Counted from the stretch's first letter, positions 29,216 to 38,750 are shown. The stretch is 64,000 nt of DNA from Sphingomonas koreensis (GCA_006438735.1 RCZF01000001.1:992001-1056000), one strand, 5' to 3'. Notes: a model not told the origin generated them from the sequence alone. A program made the numbers and translations.

Positions 29216-30865
29216 TCAACCCTTCTTCGCCGGCGCTTTCTTGGCAGCGGGCTTCTTCGCGGGGGCAGGCTTAGCTTCGGCCTTTGCAGCCGCCGGTTTG
29301 GCAGCGGCCGCCTTCTTCGGCGCGGCTTCCTTCACCGGCGCTTCGGGCTCAGCCTTGGCAGGCTTCTCGGCCTTGGCGGTGGCGGCCTTGGTCGCGACCT
29401 TCTTCGCCGGCTCCTCGACTTTGGTCTCATCAGCTTTCTTAGCCGCCGGCTTCTTCGCCGCCGTCTTCTTCTTCGGCTTGTGATCATGATCGTGATCGTG
29501 ATCGTGATCATGGCTGTGCGTGCCGGTGGCGAATCCGTCTTCGGATTCGATCGCGGCTTCCAGCTCTTCGCGCGTCACTTCGCGGTCGCTGATTTCAGCC
29601 TTGTCGAACAGGAAATCGACCACCTTGTCCTCATACAGCGGGGCACGGAGCTGCGCGGCGGCCATCGGCTCCTGCTGGACATACTGGATGAAGCGCTGGC
29701 GATCCTCGGGACCATATTGCTGCGCGGCCTGCGCGATCAGCCGGTTCATTTCCTGCTGGCTGACCTCAACGCCATTGGCCTGGCCGATCTCGCTGAGTAG
29801 CAGGCCCAGACGAACGCGACGCTCGGCGATCGCCTGATAGTCATCGCGCTCGGCCTCCATTTCCTTCATCGCCGCCTCGGGGTCTTCCTCGTGCGTCGCT
29901 TCGTGCTGGAGCTGCGCCCAGATTTGCTGGAACTCGGCTTCGACCATCGACGGCGGCACCGGGAAATCATGTCCCTCGGCCAGCTGATCGAGCAGCTTGC
30001 GCTTCATGTGCGTGCGCGTCAGCCCGTTGTGCTCTTGCTCGATCTGCCCCTTGAGGAGACCTTTGAGCTGCTCGAGGCTCTCGAGGCCCAGCGATTTCGT
30101 CATATCCTCGTCGATCTTGCTCTCACCGGCAGTCTTCACCGCCTTGACCGTCAAGTCGAAGGTCGCCGCCTTGCCGGCGAGTTCCTTGGCCTGATATTCG
30201 GCCGGGAAAGTCACATCAATGGTCTTTTCATGGCCGGCCTTCACGCCGACCAGTTGGTCCTCGAACCCCGGGATCAGCTGCCCCGAGCCGATCTCGACCG
30301 ACATATCCTCGCCGGTCCCGCCATCGAACGGCGTGCCGTCGACCTTGCCCACGAAATCCATCACTACCAGGTCGCCGGTCGCGGCCTTGTGCGTCTTGGC
30401 GGCATCCTTCCAGTTCTTCTGCTGATCGGCGAACTTCTGGAGCTGCTCGTCGATCGCCGAATCGGCGACCGGCACGGTCAGCCGCTCCAACTTGATTTTG
30501 TCGATCGAGGGCGCCGGCACATCGGGCAGCACTTCGAGAGCAACCTTTATCTCGGCGTCCTTGCCGGCCTCATAGCCGTCTTCGAGCTCGACCGAAGGCT
30601 GCATCGCCGGGCGCAGCTTGTGCTCGGCGAGAAGCGTCTGAACGCCTTCCTGGATCGATGAATTGAGCGCGTCCTGCGCGATCGCCTCACCGTGCATCTT
30701 GCGCACGAGGTTGGCCGGCACCTTGCCCGGACGGAAGCCCGGCATGCGCACCTGCGGCGCCACGCGCTTGACCTCGGCATCGACCTTCTTGTCGATATCC
30801 TTGGCGGTGATCTTCATCGTGTAGGCGCGCTTCAGGCCTTCGTTCAACGTCTCGACAGTCTGCAT
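29216..30865 (-). CDS. tig: Trigger factor with extended His/Asp and Lys/Ala-rich tail
   Basis: Trigger factor is the ribosome-bound chaperone and peptidyl-prolyl isomerase. The N-terminal ribosome-binding domain contains the signature PGFRPGKVPANLV, then an FKBP domain (GDLVVMDFVGKVDGTPFDGG) and the C-terminal chaperone arms. At 549 residues it is about 100 longer than the E. coli protein. From about residue 448 the extra part is a (HD)n tract (HSHDHDHDHDHDH), followed by Lys/Ala/Pro-rich sequence resembling histone H1 tails (AAKKPAAKKA, KKPAAKKAPAKKG). It is first in the tig-glycosyltransferase-clpP-clpX cluster. Confidence 0.96.
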   Translation of the reverse strand: MQTVETLNEGLKRAYTMKITAKDIDKKVDAEVKRVAPQVRMPGFRPGKVPANLVRKMHGEAIAQDALNSSIQEGVQTLLAEHKLRPAMQPSVELEDGYEAGKDAEIKVALEVLPDVPAPSIDKIKLERLTVPVADSAIDEQLQKFADQQKNWKDAAKTHKAATGDLVVMDFVGKVDGTPFDGGTGEDMSVEIGSGQLIPGFEDQLVGVKAGHEKTIDVTFPAEYQAKELAGKAATFDLTVKAVKTAGESKIDEDMTKSLGLESLEQLKGLLKGQIEQEHNGLTRTHMKRKLLDQLAEGHDFPVPPSMVEAEFQQIWAQLQHEATHEEDPEAAMKEMEAERDDYQAIAERRVRLGLLLSEIGQANGVEVSQQEMNRLIAQAAQQYGPEDRQRFIQYVQQEPMAAAQLRAPLYEDKVVDFLFDKAEISDREVTREELEAAIESEDGFATGTHSHDHDHDHDHDHKPKKKTAAKKPAAKKADETKVEEPAKKVATKAATAKAEKPAKAEPEAPVKEAAPKKAAAAKPAAAKAEAKPAPAKKPAAKKAPAKKG

Positions 30866-30927
30866 TCGCTCAGGCCTTCATCTCTAAAAATCGGATAGTT
30901 AGCGCCGCCCCTTGCATCGGGCGAGGC

Positions 30928-31012
30928 TGGTGCGGGCGAAGGGACTCGAACCCCCACATCTTGCGATACCTGGACCTAAACCAGGCGCGTCTACCAGTTC
31001 CGCCACGCCCGC
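30928..31012 (-). tRNA. tRNA-Leu (TAG)
   Basis: Long-variable-arm class II tRNA on the minus strand: acceptor GCGGGCG/CGCCCGC, anticodon stem CCTGG/CCAGG with loop TTTAGGT giving anticodon TAG, variable arm around TATCGCAAGATGT, discriminator A and encoded CCA at 30930-30928. Confidence 0.95.
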
Positions 31013-31126
31013 GAGGGACAGCGAGGTCGGCGGCGTCTATAGCAGGCGCGCGCGCGGGAGCAAGCGCCTGTGCGAACGCAACTCCGATCGTGCTGCTTCG
31101 TTGAGGCAGGAACGAGGAGAAGCATC

Positions 31127-31270
31127 ATGGCGACCCAGCCCCCGCAACCGACCCCACCCGCGCAGCCGATCGCGCCGCCTCCGGAAATCAACCCGCCCGG
31201 CCCCGACGTCGATGTGCCCGACCCAAGCCAGCCGACCACGCCGCCGACCCAGCCGACCAACCGGATTTAA
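31127..31270 (+). CDS. Small proline-rich protein
   Basis: A 47-residue protein made mostly of Pro, Gln, Thr and Asp (MATQPPQPTPPAQPIAPPPE). GAGGAG seven bases before the ATG at 31127 and the matching gene nine bases downstream support expression. No domain is recognised. It is probably unstructured and of unknown function. Confidence 0.6.
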   Translation: MATQPPQPTPPAQPIAPPPEINPPGPDVDVPDPSQPTTPPTQPTNRI

Positions 31271-31279
31271 GGACTCGTC

Positions 31280-31462
31280 ATGACCGATCGTAACAAAAAC
31301 GACCCGCGCAGCGACGTGGAACAAGCCGTCGAAGCGCGGTCGGACGCGCTCAAGCGCGGCGAGGGCGGCCCCGAACCCGAGACCTTCACCGCGCCCGGCC
31401 TGCCGGACGGCGTCGGAGGCACCGGTGGCGTGACAAAAAATCAGGACGACGACGCGCAGTAG
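31280..31462 (+). CDS. Small acidic hypothetical protein
   Basis: A 60-residue hydrophilic protein starting MTDRNKNDPRSDVEQAVEAR and ending NQDDDAQ. AAGGA lies eight bases before the ATG, and the gene follows the proline-rich protein with a 9-base gap, so the two are likely one transcript. No domain is recognised. Confidence 0.6.
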   Translation: MTDRNKNDPRSDVEQAVEARSDALKRGEGGPEPETFTAPGLPDGVGGTGGVTKNQDDDAQ

Positions 31463-31547
31463 CGGCGGCTCTCTCAAGCATTGGTAAAGCCGGCGCGGCG
31501 CATTATCTCGGCATGACACCCAGCCACGAGCACTGTCCCGCCCGCCA

Positions 31548-32165
31548 ATGCTGCCGCACATCACCCCAGATACGCACCTTTATTTGCTGATCGCGCTGGT
31601 CGCGATCGTCGTCGTGATTGTTCTCCGCGTACGCTTGTTACGCAGCATCCTTAATTTCGTCGTCACCGTCGGCTTGATCGGGCTGCTGATCGTCGTCGTA
31701 ATCCAGCGCGGACGGTTCGATCCCTATTTTTCGCGAATCGCCGGTGCGCTGCACCTCGGCGGGCAAGAAGTCGTAGGCACCGAAGTGCGCATCCGCATGT
31801 CGCCGGATGGGCATTTCTGGGCCCATGCGAGCGTCAATGGCGCGCCGCGGCGCATGCTGATCGACAGCGGCGCGACGCTGACCGCGCTATCGACTGAAAC
31901 CGCCGCCGCGGCGGGGCTGAAGACCGACAGCCAGTTGTTTCCCGTCGTGCTCAACACCGCCAATGGCGCGATCACCGCACGCACCGCCACGCTGCCGGCG
32001 CTGCGGCTCGGCGATGTCGTCGCGCGCGATCTGCCGGTCGTCGTGTCGCCCGCGTTCGGTGATAACGATGTGCTCGGCATGAACTTCCTGTCGATGCTCA
32101 AATCGTGGCGCGTCGAGGATCGCACCCTGGTGCTGACGCCGCATCATCCGCAGGACGCCGGCTAA
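31548..32165 (+). CDS. Membrane-anchored retropepsin-like aspartic protease
   Basis: A 205-residue protein with two N-terminal transmembrane helices (about residues 10-26 and 33-55) and a C-terminal clan AA protease domain. The catalytic motif is MLIDSGATLTALS and the flap/closing segment is DVLGMNFLSML, as in the TIGR02281 family of single-domain retropepsins that act as dimers. Substrates are unknown. It is convergent with the cyclophilin, overlapping by 4 bases. Confidence 0.85.
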   Translation: MLPHITPDTHLYLLIALVAIVVVIVLRVRLLRSILNFVVTVGLIGLLIVVVIQRGRFDPYFSRIAGALHLGGQEVVGTEVRIRMSPDGHFWAHASVNGAPRRMLIDSGATLTALSTETAAAAGLKTDSQLFPVVLNTANGAITARTATLPALRLGDVVARDLPVVVSPAFGDNDVLGMNFLSMLKSWRVEDRTLVLTPHHPQDAG

Positions 32166-32737
32166 AGCCGCCGCGCACTGATCACCGTTACCGGCGCCGC
32201 CGGCACTTCCCCCTTGAACGAGCCGCCAAGCGTCGCATCGGGCGCTATCGGCGCGTCGAGGATCGTCTCCACCACGTCCATCCCGCTGACGACGTGGCCG
32301 AAGGCGGCGAAGCCCAGATTGTCGCCGGATTTCGACGGATCGGCGTCCAGCGAGCCGCTCAGATCGCCGACGCTGATGGTGAATTCGCCGCGCGCCGAGC
32401 CCGGCTCGAACCGCGCGACCGAGATCGTGCCGCTGACGTGATGGAGCCCGGTCTGCGTGGTCGGTTCATGCGCGATCGGCGGCAACGTCCGCTTCGGGTC
32501 GCCGTTCACGCCGAACTGGACGAAGCCGAAATGGTCCTGGACCTTCACCGTCCGATAGAATTTGATTCCGTCGAGCTTGTGCTGTTCGACATAGGCCAGA
32601 AAATTCGCGGCGGTGATCGGCGCGTGGACGGTATCGACCTCGACGACGATCGCCCCGGCGCTGGTTTCGATATCGACGCGCGGCAACGCAGCCGCCGGCG
32701 TCGCCTGCAGCAGCACCGCGAGCGCGACGCCGAGCAT
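32162..32737 (-). CDS. Peptidyl-prolyl isomerase, cyclophilin type, exported
   Basis: A 191-residue cyclophilin catalysing cis-trans isomerisation of proline bonds, probably in the periplasm because it opens with a short hydrophobic signal ([17 protein letters not shown]). Core motifs FYRTV, FVQFG and the FGHVVSGMDVVETI strand are present. Its ATG (32737) shares one base with the gatB stop; a GTG one codon earlier is also possible. It is the last gene of the gat operon. Confidence 0.88.
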   Translation of the reverse strand: MLGVALAVLLQATPAAALPRVDIETSAGAIVVEVDTVHAPITAANFLAYVEQHKLDGIKFYRTVKVQDHFGFVQFGVNGDPKRTLPPIAHEPTTQTGLHHVSGTISVARFEPGSARGEFTISVGDLSGSLDADPSKSGDNLGFAAFGHVVSGMDVVETILDAPIAPDATLGGSFKGEVPAAPVTVISARRL

Positions 32738-34203
32738 CACCCCAGCGCCTTCTTGAGCAATTCGTTGACCACCTGCGGATTGGCCTTGCCGGCCATCGCC
32801 TTCATCGTCTGGCCGACGAAGAACCCGAACAATTTGTCCTTGCCGCCGCGATAATCGGCGACCTTGTCCGCGTTCGCCGCCATCACCTTGGCGATCTCCG
32901 CCTCGATCGCGCCGGTGTCGCTGGTCTGCTTGAGCCCGCGCTCCTCGACGATCTTCGCGGGATCGTCGCCGGTTTCGAGCATGATCTCGAACACCTGCTT
33001 GGCGAGCGTGCCCGACAGCGTGCCGTCAGCAACGAGGCCGAGCAGCTCGGCCGCCTGCGCCGGGCCGACCGGGCTGTCCGCAATGTCCTTGCCGAGCCGA
33101 TTGAGCGCCCCGAACAATTCCGACGTCGTCCAGTTCGCCGCCGCCACCGGATTGACGCCACTCTCGAGCAGCGTGTCGAACCAGCGCGCCGCCTCAACTT
33201 CGGCCGTCAGCACGGCAGTATTATACTGCGTGATCCCCAGCCCCAGATAGCGTGCCCGCTTGGCGTCGGGGAGCTCGGGCAGGCTGGCGCGGCACTCGTC
33301 GAGAAACGCATCGTCGAGCTCGAGCGGCAGCAGATCGGGATCGGGGAAATAACGGTAATCGTGCGCGTCTTCCTTCGACCGCATCGACCGTGTCGTGCCG
33401 GTGTCGGGGTCGTAGAGCCGCGTTTCCTGGACGATCTTCCCGCCGGCTTCGATCACATCGACCTGGCGATTGGCCTCATGCTCGATCGTCTGCATGACGA
33501 AGCGAACGGAATTGACGTTTTTGGTCTCGGTCCGCGTGCCGAATTCTTCGCCCGGCTTGCGCACGCTAACGTTGACGTCGGCGCGCATCGAGCCTTCTTC
33601 CATATTGCCGTCGCAGCTGCCGACATAGCGCAGGATCGACCGCAGCTTGCGGACGTAAGCGCCAGCCTCGGCTGGCGACCGCATGTCCGGCCGGCTGACG
33701 ATTTCCATCAACGCCACGCCCGAGCGATTGAGATCGACATAGCTCTGCGTCGGATGCTGATCGTGCATCAGCTTGCCGGCGTCCTGCTCGACATGGATGC
33801 GTTCCACACCGATCGTCTTGGTGGTGCCCTCGTCGAGCTCGATTTCGAGCGAACCTTCGCCAACAAGCGGATGATAAAGCTGCGAAATCTGATAACCCTG
33901 CGGCAGATCGGCGTAGAAATAATTCTTGCGGTCGAACCGCGACCATTTGTTGATCTGGGCCTCAATCGCCATACCGGTACGCACCGCCTGACGGATGCAC
34001 TCGCGGTTGGGCACCGGCAGCATCCCCGGCATCGCCGCATCGACCAAGCTGACCTGCGTGTTGGGCTCCGCACCGAACTCGGTCGATGCACCCGAGAATA
34101 GCTTGGCCTTGGACGTCACCTGTGCGTGAACTTCGAGGCCGATCACGACCTCCCACTCGCCGGTGGCGCCTTGGATGCGGTAGGAGGTCGATGCGTCAGC
34201 CAT
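32737..34203 (-). CDS. gatB: Asp-tRNA(Asn)/Glu-tRNA(Gln) amidotransferase subunit B
   Basis: GatB binds misacylated tRNA and carries the kinase step of transamidation, with GatA and GatC. The 488-residue product has the signature block [33 protein letters not shown] and a C-terminal YqeY-like tail domain. Zinc-ligand cysteines typical of some GatBs are not evident. Its start overlaps the toxin gene upstream by 8 bases, so gatA and gatB are separated by the toxin-antitoxin pair. Confidence 0.97.
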   Translation of the reverse strand: MADASTSYRIQGATGEWEVVIGLEVHAQVTSKAKLFSGASTEFGAEPNTQVSLVDAAMPGMLPVPNRECIRQAVRTGMAIEAQINKWSRFDRKNYFYADLPQGYQISQLYHPLVGEGSLEIELDEGTTKTIGVERIHVEQDAGKLMHDQHPTQSYVDLNRSGVALMEIVSRPDMRSPAEAGAYVRKLRSILRYVGSCDGNMEEGSMRADVNVSVRKPGEEFGTRTETKNVNSVRFVMQTIEHEANRQVDVIEAGGKIVQETRLYDPDTGTTRSMRSKEDAHDYRYFPDPDLLPLELDDAFLDECRASLPELPDAKRARYLGLGITQYNTAVLTAEVEAARWFDTLLESGVNPVAAANWTTSELFGALNRLGKDIADSPVGPAQAAELLGLVADGTLSGTLAKQVFEIMLETGDDPAKIVEERGLKQTSDTGAIEAEIAKVMAANADKVADYRGGKDKLFGFFVGQTMKAMAGKANPQVVNELLKKALG

Positions 34204-34609
34204 TGTCGGTCTCTGGTGTGATGAGGGCGAGTTCGGGAAAATAGGTGGCGAAGCGTTGCCTGTCGCGCGTCAACAGCGTCGCGTCCAGTGTCGATGCGTG
34301 CCCGCCCATGAGAAAATCGGCCAGAACCCCTGCGCGAGCGCCACCTGCCGCGCGATAAGCGGCATGCGCCTTCCCCGCGCGATAGGCGGCCTCGTCCGGC
34401 ATCGCGGCGATCACGATCCCGAGCGAGGTGAGGAAGTTGCGCTCGTCGTCGAAGGTCGCGAACTGGCGCGCGATCTCTGCGACCACGACGTGGTTGGTGA
34501 TGATCTCTCCGGATGGCGGCAGGCTGGCGAGCGCCTCCTCGGACCAATCGCGCCATTCTCCCTCAGGTTCGATCAAATCGATCAGGACGCTGGTATCGAC
34601 GAAGATCAT
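34196..34609 (-). CDS. PIN-domain toxin, VapC-like
   Basis: A 137-residue PIN-fold endoribonuclease. Acidic residues of the active site are visible: D5 in [12 protein letters not shown], the Glu in [10 protein letters not shown], and the aspartates in [12 protein letters not shown] and [18 protein letters not shown]. It overlaps the antitoxin gene (ATGA) and gatB. Relatives of this subtype cleave tRNA or rRNA. The position between gatA and gatB ties its expression to a housekeeping operon. Confidence 0.88.
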   Translation of the reverse strand: MIFVDTSVLIDLIEPEGEWRDWSEEALASLPPSGEIITNHVVVAEIARQFATFDDERNFLTSLGIVIAAMPDEAAYRAGKAHAAYRAAGGARAGVLADFLMGGHASTLDATLLTRDRQRFATYFPELALITPETDNG

Positions 34610-34893
34610 CGATCCTCGGCCAGCGGAACGGGCGCCCGAACAATTGCCATGTAATCGTCCGCGGTCATGTCGGTCAGCGGCTGGGCGAAGCTGCGCGCCC
34701 GTCGAATGCGTTTCATCATTTCTGCATATCCGGCCCGAGCATCGGCCGGTGCAACGTCGCCCTTCCGAACGACCACCTTATCGCCGTCCTGCTCAAACGC
34801 GACCAGTTCGCCGGGCTTGAGGCCGAGCAGATCGCGCACGTCCTTGGGGATCGTGACCTGCCCTTTGACCGTCAATCGAAACTGCTTTGCCAT
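34606..34893 (-). CDS. AbrB/MazE-type antitoxin
   Basis: A 95-residue swapped-hairpin DNA-binding antitoxin. The N-terminal domain is typical (FRLTVKGQVTIPKDVRDLLGLKPGE) and the C-terminal tail (about residues 55-95, ending ADDYMAIVRAP) should wrap the toxin. It starts 33 bases after the gatA stop, and that gap contains two GTATTAC sites. Autoregulation by the toxin-antitoxin complex is expected from the family. Confidence 0.88.
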   Translation of the reverse strand: MAKQFRLTVKGQVTIPKDVRDLLGLKPGELVAFEQDGDKVVVRKGDVAPADARAGYAEMMKRIRRARSFAQPLTDMTADDYMAIVRAPVPLAEDR

Positions 34894-34900
34894 GTGAAAA

Positions 34901-34922
34901 GTATTACCTAATCTGGTATTAC
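34901..34922 (-). promoter_or_regulatory. Operator-like repeats of the toxin-antitoxin pair
   Basis: Two identical GTATTAC heptamers (34901-34907 and 34916-34922) are spaced 15 bp. Each is palindromic around its central base, as expected for a dimeric AbrB-type repressor. They end 8 bases before the antitoxin start codon. Confidence 0.6.
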
Positions 34923-34926
34923 TTGT

Positions 34927-36411
34927 CTACCACCAGGCCTCTGGTCGCGCCGTAAACCCGGCGCGCTGCTCAAGCGCCAGCCCGGCATTGAGCACGCCTT
35001 GCTCATCGAGCGGTTTGCCGATGATCTGCAACCCCAGCGGCAGCCCCTGCCCGTCGAGCCCACCCGGCACGCTCATCGCCGGCAGGCCCGCGAGGCTCGA
35101 CGGCACGGTGAACACGTCGTTCAAATACATCGCAATCGGATCGGCCGACTTCTCGCCGAGCGCGAACGCCGCCGAGGGGGCAGTGGGCGTCAGCAGAAGA
35201 TCGCAGCTTTCCCACGCCTTCTCGAAATCGCGCGCGATCAGCGTGCGCACCTTCGAGGCCTGGGTGAAATAGGCGTCGTAATAGCCTGCCGACAAAACAT
35301 AAGTGCCGATCATGATCCGGCGCTTGACCTCGTCGCCGAAGCCGGCGGCGCGGGTCGCGGCATACATATCCTGCAGATTGGCGCCATCAGGCAGGTCACG
35401 CAGGCCGTAGCGCACGCCGTCATAGCGCGCGAGGTTCGACGACGCTTCGGCCGGCGCAATGATGTAATAAGCCGGCAGTGCATATTTGGTGTGTGGCAGC
35501 GACACCTCGACGATTTCGGCGCCGGCGTCCTTTGCCCAGTCGATCCCCTGCTGCCAAAGCGCGTCGATCTCCGCCGGCATGTTGTCGACCCGATATTCCT
35601 TGGGAATACCGATCCGCTTGCCGCTGAGATTGCTCGATAATCCGGCTTCCCACTGAGGCACGTCGAACTCAAGCGACGTGGCGTCCTTGGCGTCGAACCC
35701 GGCCATCGCCTCGAGCATGATCGCGCAATCCTTGACGTCGCGCGCCATCGGCCCGGCCTGATCGAGCGACGAGGCGAAGGCGACGACGCCCCAGCGCGAG
35801 CAGCGGCCATAGGTCGGTTTGATTCCAGAAATGCCGGTAAACGCCGCCGGCTGGCGGATCGAGCCGCCGGTATCGGTGCCGGTCGCCGCCGGGCACAATC
35901 GCGCCGCGACCGCCGCGGAGGACCCGCCCGACGACCCGCCCGGCGCCAGCGGCGCGTTACCGCCATCACTGCGCCGCCACGGCGAGATCACGTTGCCGAA
36001 CGCGCTGGTCTCGTTCGACGAACCCATCGCGAACTGGTCCATGTTGAGCTTGCCGAGCATGCCCGCGCCGGCATCCCACAACTTCTGCGATACGGTCGAT
36101 TCGTACTGCGGCGTGAAGCCCTCGAGGATGTGGCTCCCCGCAGTGGAGGAAACGCCCTTGGTGCAAAACAAGTCTTTCATCCCGATCGGCACGCCGGCCA
36201 GCGGCTTGAGCGTCTCACCCGCCGCGCGGGCGGCGTCCGCCTCCTTGGCGGCGGCGATCGCATGATCGGGGGTTTCGACCAGGAACGCGTTGAGCGGCTT
36301 GGCCTTGCTTACCTGGACGATGAAGGCGTCGGCCACCTCGCGGGCGGAAAAAGCGCCGCTGCGAACGCCATCACGGATCGCCGCAACGCCCAGATCGGTC
36401 AGTTGCGTCAT
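34927..36411 (-). CDS. gatA: Asp-tRNA(Asn)/Glu-tRNA(Gln) amidotransferase subunit A
   Basis: GatA is the amidase that releases ammonia from glutamine for tRNA transamidation. The 494-residue product has the amidase-signature catalytic triad: Lys in [11 protein letters not shown] and the serines in [14 protein letters not shown] and [14 protein letters not shown]. The ATG at 36411 gives [15 protein letters not shown]; the open frame up to 36450 only translates a palindromic repeat. It follows gatC at a distance of 115 bp that is filled by that repeat. Confidence 0.98.
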   Translation of the reverse strand: MTQLTDLGVAAIRDGVRSGAFSAREVADAFIVQVSKAKPLNAFLVETPDHAIAAAKEADAARAAGETLKPLAGVPIGMKDLFCTKGVSSTAGSHILEGFTPQYESTVSQKLWDAGAGMLGKLNMDQFAMGSSNETSAFGNVISPWRRSDGGNAPLAPGGSSGGSSAAVAARLCPAATGTDTGGSIRQPAAFTGISGIKPTYGRCSRWGVVAFASSLDQAGPMARDVKDCAIMLEAMAGFDAKDATSLEFDVPQWEAGLSSNLSGKRIGIPKEYRVDNMPAEIDALWQQGIDWAKDAGAEIVEVSLPHTKYALPAYYIIAPAEASSNLARYDGVRYGLRDLPDGANLQDMYAATRAAGFGDEVKRRIMIGTYVLSAGYYDAYFTQASKVRTLIARDFEKAWESCDLLLTPTAPSAAFALGEKSADPIAMYLNDVFTVPSSLAGLPAMSVPGGLDGQGLPLGLQIIGKPLDEQGVLNAGLALEQRAGFTARPEAWW

Positions 36412-36422
36412 ATATATCTCTC

Positions 36423-36512
36423 CGTCATCCCCGCGAAAGCGGGGACCCATCTCGTGAAGGATGAGCTTGGTGCAACCTGCTGGCGATGGGTTCCCGCCTT
36501 CGCGGGAATGAC
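36423..36512. repeat. Palindromic repeat element between gatC and gatA
   Basis: Inverted arms CGTCATCCCCGCGAAAGCGG and CCGCCTTCGCGGGAATGAC enclose about 40 bp. It lies within what should be one transcript, so it will fold in the mRNA. Confidence 0.9.
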
Positions 36513-36526
36513 TTTGGACGACATCA

Positions 36527-36814
36527 TTATTCGATCACCTTCGGCACCGCGAAAAAGCCGTGCTCCGCCGCGGGCGCATTGGCGAGCACCGCGTCGCGCA
36601 CGCCGCCGTCGGTCACCACATCATCGCGTAGCCGCAAATGATTGGGGATCACCGCGGTCATCGGCTCGACCGATGCGGTGTCGACCTCACCCAATTGCTC
36701 GATCCAGCCGAGGATATTGCCGAGCTCGGGCGCCAGCCGCTCGGCCTCGTCATCGGTGATCGCGATGCGCGCCAGGCTCGCGATCCGCTTCACGGTTTTG
36801 GTGTCTACGGACAT
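36527..36814 (-). CDS. gatC: Asp-tRNA(Asn)/Glu-tRNA(Gln) amidotransferase subunit C
   Basis: GatC is the small structural subunit that wraps GatA against GatB. The 95-residue product starts [21 protein letters not shown] and has the conserved block [19 protein letters not shown] and the C-terminal [11 protein letters not shown]. The ATG at 36814 gives the family length; the frame upstream is a shadow. It is first in gatC-gatA-[antitoxin-toxin]-gatB-cyclophilin. Confidence 0.97.
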   Translation of the reverse strand: MSVDTKTVKRIASLARIAITDDEAERLAPELGNILGWIEQLGEVDTASVEPMTAVIPNHLRLRDDVVTDGGVRDAVLANAPAAEHGFFAVPKVIE

Positions 36815-36988
36815 GAACTTCCCTGTAACTCGGATCGCGCTGCGATCCGCTGGGCGGCTAGCACCGGGCGGCGCGCCAAGGCAATGCCCTTCGCACGCGC
36901 TCGACGATTGCATCGGGTGTCGGCATCATGCACCGACAGGCTTCCGCCACGCGCGGGTTGACGCCGCAACGCCCAATGGAGTGCCCCC

Positions 36989-38110
36989 TTGGCCCGCAAG
37001 TTCCTGTATCTGATCGCGATCATGATCGTGCTGATCATCGCCGCCGCCTTCGCTTATCGGCTGTTCGGCACGCAGATGATGCGCGCGGCGCTGGTGCCGA
37101 GCGCGCAATTCGTCGCCGAGCCGAAGGTCGCGCCGAATACTTACGCCAATCCTGACATGTGGCTAGCCCGCCCCGATAAGCCGGGCAATCCGGCGATGTG
37201 GACCCCGCCCGGCTATGTCCCCGGGGCGAAGCCCGAAGCGGCCGTGTTCTTCATCCACCCGACCTCCTATCTCAATCGCGCGCACTGGAACGCGCCGCTA
37301 AACGATGCCGAGGCCAATGATCGCGCGGCGTTGTTCCTGCGCGGCCAGGCGAGCGCGTTCAACCAGGTGGGCGCGGTCTGGGCGCCGCGCTATCGCCAGG
37401 CGACCTTCGGCGCTTTCCTGACCGACAAGCCCGATGCGATGGAAGCGCGTGCGCTCGCTTATGCCGACGTGCTCGCGGCGTTCGATGCGTTTCTCAAGGC
37501 GATCGGGCCCGATCAGCCGATCATCCTCGCCGGGCACAGTCAGGGCGCACTTCATCTGACCCGCCTGCTCCGCGAGCGCGTCGCCGGAACGCCGCTCGCG
37601 AGGCGGATCGTCGCGGCCTATGTGGTCGGCTGGCCAATTTCGAAGACCGCCGATCTCGCCGCGCTCGGCCTGCCCGAATGCACCCGCGCCGATCAGGCCG
37701 GCTGCATCCTCTCCTGGCAAAGCTTCGCCGAACCGGCCGATCCCTCGCTGATCTTCGACGCTTATGACGCGACCACCGGGTTCAATGGCCAACCGCGCGA
37801 CGGCACGTCGGTGGTCTGCACCAACCCACTGACCGGCACGGCCGACGCCGCTGCGCCGCCAAGCGCCAATCTCGGTACGCTCTATCCGTCCGCCGATCTG
37901 CGCACCGCGACGATCGCCGCAGGAAAAGTCGGCGCGCGGTGCGAAGGGCGCGGCATTCTCTCGATCGGCGAGCCGCCCGATCTGGTCGGCAACTATGTGC
38001 TGCCCGGCAACAACTATCATGTGTTCGATTATTCGCTGTTCTGGGCCAATATCCGCGCCGATGCCGTCCGGCGGTTGGCCAGCTTCGATGCCCGCGCAAA
38101 GACACGGTAG
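36989..38110 (+). CDS. DUF3089 family alpha/beta-hydrolase-like protein
   Basis: A 373-residue protein that starts at TTG with GGAG seven bases before it. It has an N-terminal membrane anchor (FLYLIAIMIVLIIAAAFAY), then a hydrolase-like domain with the nucleophile elbow GHSQG near residue 190 and the block FFIHPTSYLN, which define DUF3089. The reaction is not established. It is divergent from gatC. Confidence 0.82.
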   Translation: MARKFLYLIAIMIVLIIAAAFAYRLFGTQMMRAALVPSAQFVAEPKVAPNTYANPDMWLARPDKPGNPAMWTPPGYVPGAKPEAAVFFIHPTSYLNRAHWNAPLNDAEANDRAALFLRGQASAFNQVGAVWAPRYRQATFGAFLTDKPDAMEARALAYADVLAAFDAFLKAIGPDQPIILAGHSQGALHLTRLLRERVAGTPLARRIVAAYVVGWPISKTADLAALGLPECTRADQAGCILSWQSFAEPADPSLIFDAYDATTGFNGQPRDGTSVVCTNPLTGTADAAAPPSANLGTLYPSADLRTATIAAGKVGARCEGRGILSIGEPPDLVGNYVLPGNNYHVFDYSLFWANIRADAVRRLASFDARAKTR

Positions 38111-38241
38111 ACGATCGATTCGGCATCGAATCATTCGGCTTGCCTCGGAAGACGCACGAATCAGCCGCAATTCTGTTGACCCCGTGGAATGATTCCCGAG
38201 GTGCGGCCGTTCTTTTGGCACAACAAACAGGAGAGCTTCAG

Positions 38242-38667
38242 ATGAACATCGTTCGTACCGCCGCCGCCATGATCGCCGCGTGCACGCTGGGCACGACCGC
38301 CGCGCTCGCCCAAACCGCCACGCCGGCTCCGGCGCCGACGACGGCTGCGCCGACCGCGACAGCGCCGGCTGCCAGCTATACCGACGCCGACGTCAATCAG
38401 TTCGCCACCGCCGTAATCGCGGTTCAGAAGGTGCAGCAGGACTCGACCGTCGCCGCGACCGACAAGCAGACCAAGATGGCCGCCGCTGTGCAGGCGAGCG
38501 GGCTGAGCCCGGCGAAGTTCAATGCGATGGCGCAGGCCACGCAGTCTGACCCCGCGCTGCAGCAGCGCGTCCAGACCGCCGCCACGGCGCAGATTTCGGC
38601 CAATCCGGCGTCCGAGCCAGCGCCGACGACCCCTGCCCCCGCCGCGCCGGCACCGACGGGTCAATAA
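38242..38667 (+). CDS. Exported DUF4168 protein
   Basis: A 141-residue protein with a signal peptide (MNIVRTAAAMIAACTLGTTAALAQ), Ala/Pro/Thr-rich linkers at both ends, and a central DUF4168 helical domain (about residues 48-115, starting YTDADVNQFATAVIAVQKV). CAGGAGAG ten bases before the ATG at 38242 fixes the start. The function is unknown; the protein is probably periplasmic. Confidence 0.8.
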   Translation: MNIVRTAAAMIAACTLGTTAALAQTATPAPAPTTAAPTATAPAASYTDADVNQFATAVIAVQKVQQDSTVAATDKQTKMAAAVQASGLSPAKFNAMAQATQSDPALQQRVQTAATAQISANPASEPAPTTPAPAAPAPTGQ

Positions 38668-38676
38668 AACGAATCG

Positions 38677-38714
38677 GGGGATCGGCCGGTCTCGCTCGGA
38701 GCCGGCCGATCCCC
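38677..38714 (+). terminator. Terminator-like hairpin after the DUF4168 gene
   Basis: Perfect 13-bp stem GGGGATCGGCCGG/CCGGCCGATCCCC with a 12-base loop, 9 bases after the stop. There is only a short TT afterwards, so it is not a textbook terminator. Confidence 0.6.
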
Positions 38715-38750
38715 TTCGACACGCATCGCACCGGGCGCTAATCGGGCGTG

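Noticed and set aside
36412..36450. Upstream extension of gatA
   Set aside because: Encodes [13 protein letters not shown] sequence from the palindromic repeat, unlike GspG where no later ATG exists.
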